Shown here: positions 8,184 through 16,107 of the stretch, piece after piece | How the letters are laid out: each line of letters begins with the position of its first letter | Position numbering within the stretch: position 1 is the first letter of the stretch | Assembly (NCBI GenBank): GCA_025057055.1 | Contig: JANWYF010000123.1 | Coordinates: 1-38,055 of the forward strand | DNA length: 38,055 nt | Source of the DNA: Rhodovarius sp. | GTDB lineage: Bacteria; Pseudomonadota; Alphaproteobacteria; Acetobacterales; Acetobacteraceae | Direction: 5' to 3' | Made by a program: the position numbers and the translations under genes | The notes under the pieces: generated by a model | What the model saw: the letters and a program-made list of their open reading frames with translations, nothing else | Told to the model about the DNA's origin: nothing | Databases searched by the model: none

Positions 8184-9539
8184 TCATCCCGGCTCATTGG
8201 GCGAGCGGCACGCCCGCGCGTGCCCTCCGCAGCTGGACGGGGACTGGGGCGGCGGCGGTTCCAGCACCCCACGCGCAGCAGGATCACTGTCCGGTCGCAA
8301 CCGGCCCTGCACCATGGCTGCGTGGTCCGGCTGTGCTGGGCTGCCGCAACAGGACTCGGGGCCGCGGCAGGCAGCCCATGGCCCTTTGCCGTCGGCCATC
8401 CGATCCGCCGCGGCCTGGGCGCCGGCCATCACCAGGGCAGCCCCACCGATCAGACCGGCCAAGGCAAAGCTGTGCGCCCGGTGCGGATCGGCAGCCGGCC
8501 GGCCGATCCCTGCGCTGCTCGACCGTGCAGGGAGAATGACACGCCGTTCGAGGGGAAAGAGATGCCAGCCCGTGCGGTCGGCAATGGCGCCCCAGATTCC
8601 CTGGCGCGCGAAGAGCATGACTGCGATCGCCACCACCCCGAGGACGAGGAGATAGAGGCTGCCATAGGGCGCGAGCGTCTCGCGCAGCAGGAAATAGACC
8701 AGCGTGCCGATAATCGGCCCTTCGACCCGACCAAGACCGCCGATCACCGCAATGAAGATGACGACCGCGGTCCAGTCATTCACGCTGAAGGCGGCATCGG
8801 GCGAGATGCGGAGCTTCTGGAGGAAGATCAGCGCGCCCAGCATGGCTGCCCCCCCTGCCGCGAGCACATAGACCAGCAACTTAGCGCGGCCGACCTCAAC
8901 CCCACAGCTGCCTGCTGCCACCTCGTCATCTCGCACGGCGGCCAGCGCCAGACCATGGCGCGATCGCAGCAGAAGGACCACCGCCCCGAGCACGAGCACG
9001 AGAAGACCGAGCGCAACCCAATAGATCAGCTGCTCGCGCGCATGGCGAGTGGCAGCGATCGACGTCACGACCGCCGCCGGCAGGCTGGTCCCGGAGCCTC
9101 CGCCAAGCGAAGAGATCTGCGAGGCGAGCAGGCGAAACACCTCGGCGACCACCCAGGTCCCGATCGCGAAATACGCCCCGCGCAGTCGGAAGACGAGGAG
9201 CGCAACCGGCACCGCGACAAGGGCACCGATCAGCCCGGCAAGCGGAATGGTCCACAGCGGCCCTACCCCACCGAACAGCGCGAGGGCGAACAGCGCATAG
9301 CCACCGAGGCCCACGAAGGCCTGCTGCCCGACCGAGACCAGGCCAGCATAGCCGGCGAGCAGGTTCCAGAGGCTGGCCAAGGCGATGTAGGCATAGATTT
9401 CGGCCAGCAGCCGCAAATCCTGCCGACCAGCCCACCACGGCGCAGCCGCGAGCAGCAGGAAAAGCAGGCCGACCAGCCCCAGGCCGATCCGGCTCGAGGT
9501 GCTGGCACGGGCAATCCTAAAGGGCCGCTCAGCGCTCAT
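8184..9539 (-). CDS. livM: Branched-chain amino acid-type ABC transporter permease LivM with long C-terminal tail
   Basis: A membrane permease of the LivM family, which with LivH forms the inner-membrane channel of HAAT-type importers. The first 335 residues are typical: several hydrophobic segments, the conserved AGLVSVGQQAFVGLGGY segment near 65-81, the EAA-like cytoplasmic loop around DDEVAAGSCGV (204-214), GGLGRVEGPIIGT (267-279), and the usual end of the core at IADRTGWHLFPLE. A further tail of about 115 residues (8187-8537) follows, with a hydrophobic stretch near 357-376 and then a Pro/Ser/Arg-rich low-complexity end. Family members normally stop near residue 335-345, so the tail probably results from loss of a stop or a late frameshift. 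The start overlaps the livH stop by 4 nt. The substrate may be an organic acid rather than an amino acid. Confidence 0.9.
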   Translation of the reverse strand: MSAERPFRIARASTSSRIGLGLVGLLFLLLAAAPWWAGRQDLRLLAEIYAYIALASLWNLLAGYAGLVSVGQQAFVGLGGYALFALALFGGVGPLWTIPLAGLIGALVAVPVALLVFRLRGAYFAIGTWVVAEVFRLLASQISSLGGGSGTSLPAAVVTSIAATRHAREQLIYWVALGLLVLVLGAVVLLLRSRHGLALAAVRDDEVAAGSCGVEVGRAKLLVYVLAAGGAAMLGALIFLQKLRISPDAAFSVNDWTAVVIFIAVIGGLGRVEGPIIGTLVYFLLRETLAPYGSLYLLVLGVVAIAVMLFARQGIWGAIADRTGWHLFPLERRVILPARSSSAGIGRPAADPHRAHSFALAGLIGGAALVMAGAQAAADRMADGKGPWAACRGPESCCGSPAQPDHAAMVQGRLRPDSDPAARGVLEPPPPQSPSSCGGHARACRSPNEPG

Positions 9540-10402
9540 CCGCGCACCTTCGGGAAGAGACCCTCCGGCCGGATCGCCAGCACCAGGAGGAAGAGCAGAT
9601 GTCCGGCGAGAATCTGCCAGCCAGGATCGAGCTTCGCACCAACCGACTGCGCGACACCGAGCAGCACGCCGCCGACCAGCGTGCCCCAGAGGCTGCCGAG
9701 CCCGCCGATGATCACCGCTTCGAAGCCGAAGATCAGCCGCGCCGGACCGATCGCGGGATCGAAGTTGGAACGCACCGCGAGCAGCACGCCGGCCACGGCC
9801 ACAACGGCGAGCGACAGCGCCATCGCCAGAGCGAAGACATGCCGGTTGTCGAGCCCCATCAGGCGCGCAACCGCAGGATCATCCGAGGTTGCCCGGAAGG
9901 CGCGCCCCAGCGGGGTGCGGTAGAAGAGCAGCTGCAGCCCCGCAATCACGAGCACGGCGAGAAAGAACTGCAGCAGCGGAAGCACACCGACGGCAAGGCC
10001 ACCCGGCAGGGTGAGGCTTGCCACCTCCAGCGGTCCGGCCTGCAGGCGCCGGCTGTCGGCCGAGAAGATCTCGAGCAGGGCATTCTGGATGATCACGGAC
10101 AGCCCGAAGGTGACGAGCAGCGGCGGCAGCAGATCATCGCCCAGCGTGCGGTTCAGCAGCAGCCTCTGCAGCAGGTAGCCGAGAAGCGCCATCAGCGGCA
10201 CCACCACCGCCAGCGCCGCCAGCGGATCGAGACCAAGCGTGCCAGTGACGACCAGGGCGAGATAGGCCGCCAGCACGATGAGATCCCCATGCGCCACGTT
10301 GACCAGCCGCATCACGCCGAAGATGAGCGACAGCCCGGCCGCGAACAGCGCATAGAGGCCGCCGAGAAGCACGCCCTGGAGGATGGTGTTGACCCAGTCC
10401 AT
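9536..10402 (-). CDS. livH: Branched-chain amino acid-type ABC transporter permease LivH
   Basis: A 288-residue LivH-family permease, the usual length, with multiple membrane segments. Recognisable segments are ILQGVLLGGLYALFAAGLSL at the N-terminus, IFGVMRLVNVAHGDL, the cytoplasmic coupling loop GRAFRATSDDPAVARLMGLD, and GGLGSLWGTLVGG near the end, followed by the typical RPEGLFP terminus. I start it at the ATG at 10402, preceded by GAGGTGGGC; the frame stays open upstream but that part lies within livF on the same strand. It begins 7 nt after the livF stop and overlaps livM by 4 nt, so the transporter genes are co-translated. Confidence 0.93.
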   Translation of the reverse strand: MDWVNTILQGVLLGGLYALFAAGLSLIFGVMRLVNVAHGDLIVLAAYLALVVTGTLGLDPLAALAVVVPLMALLGYLLQRLLLNRTLGDDLLPPLLVTFGLSVIIQNALLEIFSADSRRLQAGPLEVASLTLPGGLAVGVLPLLQFFLAVLVIAGLQLLFYRTPLGRAFRATSDDPAVARLMGLDNRHVFALAMALSLAVVAVAGVLLAVRSNFDPAIGPARLIFGFEAVIIGGLGSLWGTLVGGVLLGVAQSVGAKLDPGWQILAGHLLFLLVLAIRPEGLFPKVRG

Positions 10403-10409
10403 GCCCACC

Positions 10410-11126
10410 TCACACCCCGAAATAGGCGGCGGTGATCGCATCGCGGGTGAGGCTGCGCGCATTCCCCTCCAGCACGATGCGCCCCTCGCGCAGACAGTGG
10501 ACACGATCTGACGCAGCCAGGGCCTGGTTGACGTCCTGCTCGACGAGCACGATGGCAGTCCCCTCGGCGGCGATCTCGGGCAGGCGAGAGTAGATCTCTC
10601 GCACCATGATCGGCGCGAGACCCAGGCTGAGCTCGTCGCAGAGCAGCAGGCGCGGGTTCGACATCAAGGCCCGGCCGATCGCCGCCATCTGCTGCTGCCC
10701 GCCGGAGAGGGCAGTGCTCGGAACATGCCGCCGCTGCGCCAGGGCGGGGAAGACATCGTAGACGGCATCAAGGGTCCACCGACCCGAGCGGCCAAGATGC
10801 CCGCCGATCAGCAGATTCTCCTCGACCGTGAGGGAGGGGAAGAGACGCCGCCCCTCCGGCACCAGCGCGATACCCCTGCGGACGATATGGTTGGCAGGGA
10901 GGCCGCCGATCGCCTCGCCCTCCAGTCGCACGGAAGCCGGAAGGCGTGCCGGCATCATGCCAGCGATGGTCTTAAGCAAGGTGCTCTTGCCTGCACCGTT
11001 GGCGCCGATCACCGCCACCACCTCCCCCGCAGCGACGGTGAGCGAGACGCCAAAGAGCGCCTGGAAATCGCCGTAGTAGGCGTCGAGCCCCTCCACCTCC
11101 AGCAGCGGGCAGGACCGGTCAGGCAT
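10410..11126 (-). CDS. livF: Branched-chain amino acid-type ABC transporter ATPase LivF
   Basis: A 238-residue ATP-binding subunit of the HAAT importer family. All nucleotide-binding motifs are intact: Walker A GANGAGKST, the Q-loop region before LVPEGRRLFP, the signature LSGGQQQM, Walker B LLLCDELSLGL with catalytic glutamate, and the switch region VEQDV, in which LivF proteins carry glutamine where most ABC ATPases have histidine. It pairs with LivG as a heterodimer on the cytoplasmic side of LivH-LivM. The ATG overlaps the end of livG by 8 nt. LivF is the fully canonical ATPase of this pair, in contrast to LivG, whose signature is altered. Confidence 0.94.
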   Translation of the reverse strand: MPDRSCPLLEVEGLDAYYGDFQALFGVSLTVAAGEVVAVIGANGAGKSTLLKTIAGMMPARLPASVRLEGEAIGGLPANHIVRRGIALVPEGRRLFPSLTVEENLLIGGHLGRSGRWTLDAVYDVFPALAQRRHVPSTALSGGQQQMAAIGRALMSNPRLLLCDELSLGLAPIMVREIYSRLPEIAAEGTAIVLVEQDVNQALAASDRVHCLREGRIVLEGNARSLTRDAITAAYFGV

Positions 11127-11847
11127 CGACCGGGATCCCCATATAGACCTCGGCCACCGCGGGGTTGCGCACCACCTCGGCCACCGACCCTTCGGCGATC
11201 ACGCCACCGCCGTGCAGCACCACGACGCGGTCGACCACCGCGGCCAGCGCGTGCAGCACATGCTCGATCCAGACGATGGTGATGCCCGAGGAACGCAGCG
11301 CCCGGATCAGCTCGACCAACTGGCGTGCCTCGGGCTCGGTCAGCCCGCCTGCCACCTCATCGAGCAGCAGCAGGCGCGGTCGCGTAGCCAGCGCGCGGGC
11401 CAGCTCCAGGCGCTTGCGGTCGAGCAGCGTGAGCTTGCCGGCGCGCAGATTGGCCTTCTCGACCAATCCGCAACGGTCGAGGATGTCAAGACACTCGCCG
11501 TAGGCCGCACGCTCGGCGATGCCGGCCCCGAAACAGGCCGCCGTCAGCAGGTTCTCGAAGACGGTGAGGCCGCCGAAGGGCTGCGGGATCTGAAAGGAGC
11601 GCGCAATCCCCAAGCGGCATCTGCGCGCGGGCGAGAGGCGCGTGACGTCCCTTCCCGCGAAGAGGATGCGGCCGCCATCGGGCTCTACAGTGCCGGTGAT
11701 GATGCCGAAGAGCGTCGTCTTGCCGGCACCGTTCGGCCCGAGCACGCCCAGCGCCTCACCGGCTTGAACGGACAGATCGATGCCGTCCGCCACCACCACG
11801 GCGCCGAAGCGCTTGGCGATACCTTCGAGGGCCAGTATCGGCGGCAC
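11119..11847 (-). CDS. livG: Branched-chain amino acid-type ABC transporter ATPase LivG, atypical signature motif
   Basis: A 242-residue ABC ATPase with Walker A GPNGAGKTT (37-45), the LivG-characteristic GIARSFQIPQPF Q-loop segment, Walker B LLLLDEVAGGL and the switch histidine in WIEHV. The ABC signature, normally LSGGQ or LSYGQ, reads LTLLDRKRLELA (139-150), so the usual Ser-Gly-Gly/Tyr-Gly-Gln residues are absent. In a heterodimer this may leave one ATP site catalytically weak while the other, completed by LivF, remains normal. I recall similar LT-x-x-D-R-K-R variants in part of the LivG family, so this may be a subfamily trait rather than damage. It begins with GTG, 15 nt after the binding protein stop. 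Confidence 0.91.
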   Translation of the reverse strand: MPPILALEGIAKRFGAVVVADGIDLSVQAGEALGVLGPNGAGKTTLFGIITGTVEPDGGRILFAGRDVTRLSPARRCRLGIARSFQIPQPFGGLTVFENLLTAACFGAGIAERAAYGECLDILDRCGLVEKANLRAGKLTLLDRKRLELARALATRPRLLLLDEVAGGLTEPEARQLVELIRALRSSGITIVWIEHVLHALAAVVDRVVVLHGGGVIAEGSVAEVVRNPAVAEVYMGIPVDA

Positions 11848-11862
11848 AAGCGGGCGCCCGTC

Positions 11863-13131
11863 CTAGTCGAGAAGCTCGAGCTGCCCGCCGACCGGGATCT
11901 CCGGCGCCGTGGCGTTGGTGGTCACGACCAGGTCGAAGGCACCATTCGGCCGGCGCTTCCACTGCCCGGCGACCAGCAGGGTCTTCGCCACGTTCTTGAC
12001 CGGCCCCGATCCCCAGCGCACCGGACCGATGATCGAGCGGTAATCGGTGCGCCGGATGGCATCCAGGATCGCCCGCGGCTCCAGGCGCTCCGCGCGCTTC
12101 AGCACATCGATCGCGACTTCGAACAGCGCATGCTGATAGCCCACGGGCTGCGTCCAGGGGCGGCCCGTCGCCTGCGTGTAAGCGGCGGCGAGTTCGCGCG
12201 CGGTCTGCCCAGTCAGACCGGACCGGAAGGGGTGGCTCGGGGTCCACCAGATCTCGGTCGACAGGCCATGGCCGCGCTCGCCCAGTGCTGCCACCGCAGA
12301 GGGGAACAGCAGCGCCTTGCCGATGGTGACGATCTTGGGCCGGAAGCCCTGCTGGCCTGCCTGCGTCCAGAAGGTCGCGAAATCAGGCGGCGTCAGGTTG
12401 CCGGTCACGATCTGGACATTCGCTGCCTTGAAGGCGGAGATCTGGGCGGTGAAATCGTTGCTGAAAGGCTGGAAGCGCCCAGTGTCGATCAGGCGATAGC
12501 CGTTGCGCGCCAGCGCCGGCGGCAGGCCGAGCCGGGAATCACCCCAGGCATTTCCGTCGGCATCATTAGGGAACAGCCCGCCGACCACCTTGTTGGTCTC
12601 AGCACCCGACCAGAGGGCGAGGAAGGCGTCAATGACATCCTCGAGCCCCCAGAAGAAATGCCAGGTCCACTCGAAGCCGCGCTGCGGATCTCCACGGCGG
12701 CCGAAGAAATAGGGCTGCCAGGGGCAGTTCGTGGTGATGCAGGGAACCTCGTTCACCTCCGCCTGGTCGGAGACGGGATTGACCGTATCCGGCGCCGCCG
12801 CAGCGGTGATGAGGTCCACCCGATCGCGCAGGATCAGCTCGGCCGCCACCTCGGCCGCGCGGGAGGGGTTGGACTGGCTGTCACGCGAGAGGATCTGCAC
12901 CGGATGAATGCGGTTGCCGACGCGGATCCCCTGGCCGATCGCGCGCAGGATCCCTTCCTGCACGAAGGCGTCGGCCTCACCGAAGGCGGCCAGCGGTCCG
13001 GTCCTCGGGCTCACATGGCCGATCCGGATCGGGCGGTTCGCGCCCTGCCCGAGCGCGGGTGCCGCAAGGGTGCTGGCCCAACCCGCAGCCATGACGCTAC
13101 GACGGGTGATGCGCTGGTTGTTGGTGTTCAT
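11863..13131 (-). CDS. LivK-like periplasmic substrate-binding protein
   Basis: A 422-residue periplasmic binding protein of the leucine/isoleucine/valine-binding type (peripla_BP_6 fold). The N-terminus NNQRITRRSVMAAGWAS followed by TLAAPALGQG indicates a twin-arginine-type signal peptide with cleavage around residue 28. The first lobe begins with PIRIGHVSPRTGPLAAFGEA, the standard start of the fold. A strong GGGAGGAG ribosome-binding site precedes the ATG and a 6-bp-stem hairpin sits immediately upstream of it, which may allow the binding protein to be made in excess over the permeases. It is the first transporter gene of the liv set, 36 nt after the dehydrogenase. Many homologues of this type bind aromatic or other organic acids or amides rather than amino acids; the ligand here is unknown. 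Confidence 0.92.
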   Translation of the reverse strand: MNTNNQRITRRSVMAAGWASTLAAPALGQGANRPIRIGHVSPRTGPLAAFGEADAFVQEGILRAIGQGIRVGNRIHPVQILSRDSQSNPSRAAEVAAELILRDRVDLITAAAAPDTVNPVSDQAEVNEVPCITTNCPWQPYFFGRRGDPQRGFEWTWHFFWGLEDVIDAFLALWSGAETNKVVGGLFPNDADGNAWGDSRLGLPPALARNGYRLIDTGRFQPFSNDFTAQISAFKAANVQIVTGNLTPPDFATFWTQAGQQGFRPKIVTIGKALLFPSAVAALGERGHGLSTEIWWTPSHPFRSGLTGQTARELAAAYTQATGRPWTQPVGYQHALFEVAIDVLKRAERLEPRAILDAIRRTDYRSIIGPVRWGSGPVKNVAKTLLVAGQWKRRPNGAFDLVVTTNATAPEIPVGGQLELLD

Positions 13132-13145
13132 CTGTCTCCTCCCTT

Positions 13146-13162
13146 CGCCGCTCGAGGCGGCG
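13146..13162 (-). promoter_or_regulatory. Intercistronic hairpin before the binding-protein gene
   Basis: CGCCGC and GCGGCG form a perfect 6-bp stem around a 5-base loop in the 36-nt gap between the dehydrogenase stop and the binding-protein start, ending three bases before the ribosome-binding site (13136-13143). Such elements can stabilise the downstream message or block exonuclease decay. There is no U-run, so I do not call it a terminator. Confidence 0.45.
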
Positions 13163-13167
13163 TAGCT

Positions 13168-14070
13168 TCAGCGCGAACGCTTGAGATGCTCGGTCAGCCT
13201 CCTCCTCAGCTCCTCCTGCTGTTCCGGCGTCCAGCGCCGGAAGCCTTCGCCCGTCTTCATCCCGAGCCGCCCCTCGGCGACCAGCCGCTCCAGATAGGGC
13301 GAGGGGGCAGGGCGCGAATCGATCTCAGGCAGCACCGTCCGATGGATGGCCAGCGTCAGATCGGTGCCGACCAGGTCGGCATTCTCGAGCGGCCCGAGCA
13401 CCGCCAGACGCAGGCCGAAGCTTGCCTTGACCACCGTATCCACCGTCTCCGCGTCGCAAATCCCCTGCTCGACCAGCGCAATCGCCTCTCGCCACAGGGC
13501 ATGCTGCAGACGGTTGCCGACGAAGCCTGCGACGTCGCGCCTGACATGGACGGGAGTCTTCCCGAGGCTGCGGTGCAGCGCGATCGTGGCCTCCATGACC
13601 TCCGGCGAGGTCCATTCCGTGCCGGTCACCTCCACCAGCGGCACGAGATAGGGGGGGTTCCACCAATGCGTGCCGAGGGCTCGGGAGCGGTCGCGCAGCC
13701 CCGCCATAATGCGCGTGATGGGGATGACGGAGGTGTTGCTGGCCAGGATCGCCTGCGCCGGTGCCGCCGCCTCGATCTCGGCGAACAGGCGCTGCTTGAG
13801 CGGCAGGTCTTCCGGCGCCGCCTCGACGACGAAAGCCGCCTCGCGCACCGCCTCGGCCAGCACCGGCACGGGCTGCACCCGCTCCGCTGCCTTCTCGTCG
13901 ATCTCCAGATCACGGCAGATCGCGCGCACACGCTCGCGCAGCCGCTCCAGGCTGGCGGGCAGCGGATCGTAGACAGAGACGGGATGGCCCGCCGCGGCGA
14001 AGACCTGCGCGATGCCATGGCCCATCAGGCCCGCGCCGATCACTGCGACGGGTGCCCCGGCCGCGATCAT
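13168..14070 (-). CDS. 3-hydroxyacyl-CoA dehydrogenase-family NAD-dependent dehydrogenase
   Basis: A 300-residue two-domain dehydrogenase. The N-terminal Rossmann domain has VIGAGLMGHGIA (10-21) with an acidic residue after the second strand (VYDP), indicating NAD. Catalytic positions of the family are present: S111 in ASNTS, H135 in THWWNPP, E147 in LVEV and the asparagine in FVGNRLQ. The NPPYLVPLVEV stretch is closer to lambda-crystallin/L-gulonate 3-dehydrogenase and L-carnitine dehydrogenase relatives than to the HFFNPV motif of fatty-acid beta-oxidation enzymes, so the substrate may be a free 3-hydroxy acid instead of a CoA thioester. It overlaps the SDR gene by 4 nt (ATGA) and lies 36 nt before the binding protein gene. 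Confidence 0.88.
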   Translation of the reverse strand: MIAAGAPVAVIGAGLMGHGIAQVFAAAGHPVSVYDPLPASLERLRERVRAICRDLEIDEKAAERVQPVPVLAEAVREAAFVVEAAPEDLPLKQRLFAEIEAAAPAQAILASNTSVIPITRIMAGLRDRSRALGTHWWNPPYLVPLVEVTGTEWTSPEVMEATIALHRSLGKTPVHVRRDVAGFVGNRLQHALWREAIALVEQGICDAETVDTVVKASFGLRLAVLGPLENADLVGTDLTLAIHRTVLPEIDSRPAPSPYLERLVAEGRLGMKTGEGFRRWTPEQQEELRRRLTEHLKRSR

Positions 14071-14879
14071 CCCGCCGTATACCCCCCATCCGCATAGAGG
14101 ATATGCCCCGTGTAGAAATCCGAGGCACGAGAGACCAGGAACAAGAGCGGCCCGGCGAGGTCCGAGGGCTCACCCAGGCGCCCCTTCGGCACGCGCTGCA
14201 AAAACCCCTCCCGCACGCTGCGCGCGCGCTCCGTATCCTCGAACATCCAGGCGGTGAGCGGGGAACGGAAGACCGTCGGCGCGATGGCATTGACCGTGAT
14301 CCCGGTCGGGCCCCATTCGCAGCCGAGCGCGCGAGTGATGCCGTCCACCGCCGCCTTGGAGGCGCAATAGGCCGTATATCCCGCAGGATGGCCGAGGCGC
14401 CCACGCGCCGAGGACATCAGCACCACCTTGCCGCCCTCGCCCTGCGCGAGCATGCGCCGGCCCGCCGCCCGCGCCATCAGCCAGGACTGCGTGACATTGG
14501 CATCCATCACGTCGAGGAAGCGTTCGGGCGACATCTCCGTGATCTTGGCGACGTCGTTCTTGCCGGAAGCGACGACCAGGATATCGATGCGTCCGAAGCG
14601 CCCCGTCGCGGCCTCGCAGATCGCCTCGCAATCCGCCTCGGAGGCGGGGCGGCGCGGCACCGCCTCGACCTCCGCGCCAAGGCCGCGACACTCGGCAGCC
14701 ACCTCCTCCAGCGCCTTGGCATTGCCCGCCGCCAGCACGAGGCGGCAGCCGGCCGCCGCCAGCACCTTTGCCGCCAGCGCACCGAAGGCCCCGGAGGCGC
14801 CGGTCACGATCGCGACCTTGCCAGTGACATCGAAGAGCTGCCGCGGGTCGCGCAGCCAGTCGGGGCTTGCGCCGCTCAT
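14067..14879 (-). CDS. Short-chain dehydrogenase/reductase (SDR), classical type
   Basis: A 270-residue cytoplasmic oxidoreductase with the classical SDR layout. The cofactor loop is TGASGAFG (26-33), the catalytic serine is in LMSSARG (156-157) and the YxxxK pair is Y171/K175 in YCASK. The structural NNAG motif is replaced by VASG (103-106), and the C-terminus ends with the common GHILYADGGYTAG. This kind of protein oxidises alcohols or reduces ketones with NAD(P). It overlaps both neighbours by 4 nt (cupin upstream, 3-hydroxyacyl-CoA dehydrogenase-family gene downstream), indicating tight coupling and a shared pathway. The substrate cannot be read from sequence. Confidence 0.92.
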   Translation of the reverse strand: MSGASPDWLRDPRQLFDVTGKVAIVTGASGAFGALAAKVLAAAGCRLVLAAGNAKALEEVAAECRGLGAEVEAVPRRPASEADCEAICEAATGRFGRIDILVVASGKNDVAKITEMSPERFLDVMDANVTQSWLMARAAGRRMLAQGEGGKVVLMSSARGRLGHPAGYTAYCASKAAVDGITRALGCEWGPTGITVNAIAPTVFRSPLTAWMFEDTERARSVREGFLQRVPKGRLGEPSDLAGPLLFLVSRASDFYTGHILYADGGYTAG

Positions 14880-15226
14880 GACACAGCCGCGGGCGGATAG
14901 GGCATCACGACCAGCATGGTCGCGACCTCGTTGCTGTTATTGCGCACCTCTCGCACCACATCGGGGCCGATGCAGCAGGAGTCGAGCGGCCCGAGCACCA
15001 CTTCCTTCCCTTCGGCGCGCACGGTGATGTGCCCGGCCAGCACGACATACACCTTCTCGAGCGGGGATCCGTCCGGACCGGCACCGCCGCCGGGCAGGAA
15101 ATGGGACAGCCCGACCCAGAATCCCCGCGGACCGCCCTCCTCGAAGCCCTGCAGGCGCAGCGAGCGCATGTCGAAATGGTTGGGCGCCTGATAGGGCTTC
15201 GCCTCAGCGAAGCGCTTGACCAGCAT
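14876..15226 (-). CDS. Small single-domain cupin protein
   Basis: A 116-residue single cupin barrel. The cupin core runs roughly from FWVGLSHFLPGGGAGPDGSP through EKVYVVLAGHITVRAEGKEVVLGPLDSCCIGPDVVREVRNNSNEVATMLVV. The metal-binding histidines of motif 1 (HxH) are not present in the expected place (GGGAGPDG), and motif 2 lacks the usual histidine, so metal-dependent catalysis is doubtful; a glutamate is kept in PLEKVYVVL. It may be an isomerase, a binding protein or a helper of the adjacent cyclase. Its ATG overlaps the cyclase stop by one base (TGATG) and its stop overlaps the SDR start by 4 nt. Confidence 0.8.
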   Translation of the reverse strand: MLVKRFAEAKPYQAPNHFDMRSLRLQGFEEGGPRGFWVGLSHFLPGGGAGPDGSPLEKVYVVLAGHITVRAEGKEVVLGPLDSCCIGPDVVREVRNNSNEVATMLVVMPYPPAAVS

Positions 15227-16068
15227 CAGAAGGCCTCACCGCGTTCGATGCGGTATGAGCCGGAGGGGTCGACGATCGCCACGAGGCGGACGATGCAGCC
15301 GTCACCGCGCTCCCATTTCCAGGGGAAGAAGGCGAAGGTGACGCGCCGGCCCGTGACGGCATCGAGCTCCCCACCCACATTCTCAATGCCGAGGATCCCG
15401 GCCTTGAACAGCATGCGGTGCACCGGTTCCCATTCCGGGAAATCCTGCTCCCAGCTGCGCCCACCCGACCACTCCAGATACTCCTTGGCGAGGTGCGGCA
15501 GCAGCGGGCCGTTGCGGTGCGGCCCGATCGCGGTGGCCAGCGGATGGTCATTGGCCTGGGTGTCGTGCCCCACCACCTTCACCTTCCGTTCGATCAGCCA
15601 GCGCGCGGCCGAGGGGACAAGACCGGGGGAGTAGGCGAAATACTCCTCATTGTCCTCGTATTTGTGGTGCCAGCCCGTGTTGATGATCACCACGTCACCC
15701 GGGCGCACCACCTTGCCGCCCGCGCGTTCGAGATCGTCATAGGTAATCTGCTCCCACTTCTGCTTCGGGATCGACAGCACGACGCCCGAACCGAAGAAGT
15801 GGGGCAGCGGCACCTCGTCAATGAAGGGCGTGCCCGCCACCACATGCGCCGGCGCATCGATGTGGGTGCCGTTATGCATGGTGGTCGTGATGCGCTGCGA
15901 CAAGACGCCGGATTTGGCCATGTAGTGGATGCGCTCGATCTGCACATCCTGGAAATAGGGCCAGTTCGGGGTCTGGAAGCCGAAGCGATGCGACAGATCG
16001 TAAAACTCCAGACCCATCGCATTGTCGCGATTGGCCTCGAAAGCGATCCCGCGAACGGTCACCGGCAT
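15226..16068 (-). CDS. Cyclase-family (kynurenine formamidase-like) metal-dependent hydrolase
   Basis: A 280-residue member of the cyclase family (PF04199), which includes bacterial kynurenine formamidase KynB and other metal-dependent amide or lactone hydrolases. The diagnostic HxGTHxDxPxH motif is complete: H64, H68, D70 and H74 in MHNGTHIDAPAHV. Further support comes from the typical start LEFYDLSHRFG and the central GDVVIINTGWH segment. It is longer than KynB (about 210 residues), as in the family branch that often accompanies aromatic-acid catabolic genes. The start at 16068 has a GGGAGGAAC ribosome-binding site; the open frame upstream to 16446 has no family similarity. It is the first gene of the minus-strand locus, so its upstream region is where the main promoter should lie. 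Confidence 0.88.
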   Translation of the reverse strand: MPVTVRGIAFEANRDNAMGLEFYDLSHRFGFQTPNWPYFQDVQIERIHYMAKSGVLSQRITTTMHNGTHIDAPAHVVAGTPFIDEVPLPHFFGSGVVLSIPKQKWEQITYDDLERAGGKVVRPGDVVIINTGWHHKYEDNEEYFAYSPGLVPSAARWLIERKVKVVGHDTQANDHPLATAIGPHRNGPLLPHLAKEYLEWSGGRSWEQDFPEWEPVHRMLFKAGILGIENVGGELDAVTGRRVTFAFFPWKWERGDGCIVRLVAIVDPSGSYRIERGEAF

Positions 16069-16086
16069 GCGATCGTTCCTCCCATC

Positions 16087-16102
16087 GGCCGGACGTCCGG
16101 CC
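16087..16102. promoter_or_regulatory. Perfect 16-bp palindrome upstream of the cyclase gene
   Basis: GGCCGGACGTCCGGCC is identical to its reverse complement. It lies 19-34 bases before the cyclase start, where an operator or an mRNA hairpin blocking access to the ribosome-binding site could act. Palindromes rich in GGCC occur by chance in such GC-rich DNA, so function is an inference. Confidence 0.4.
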
Positions 16103-16107
16103 AGCGC

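Noticed and set aside
11212-14097. 961-codon open frame antisense to the liv genes and dehydrogenase
   Set aside because: The protein is rich in Arg, Gly, His and Gln without any conserved motif, and it lies opposite six well-supported genes. It is a by-product of GC-rich third codon positions.
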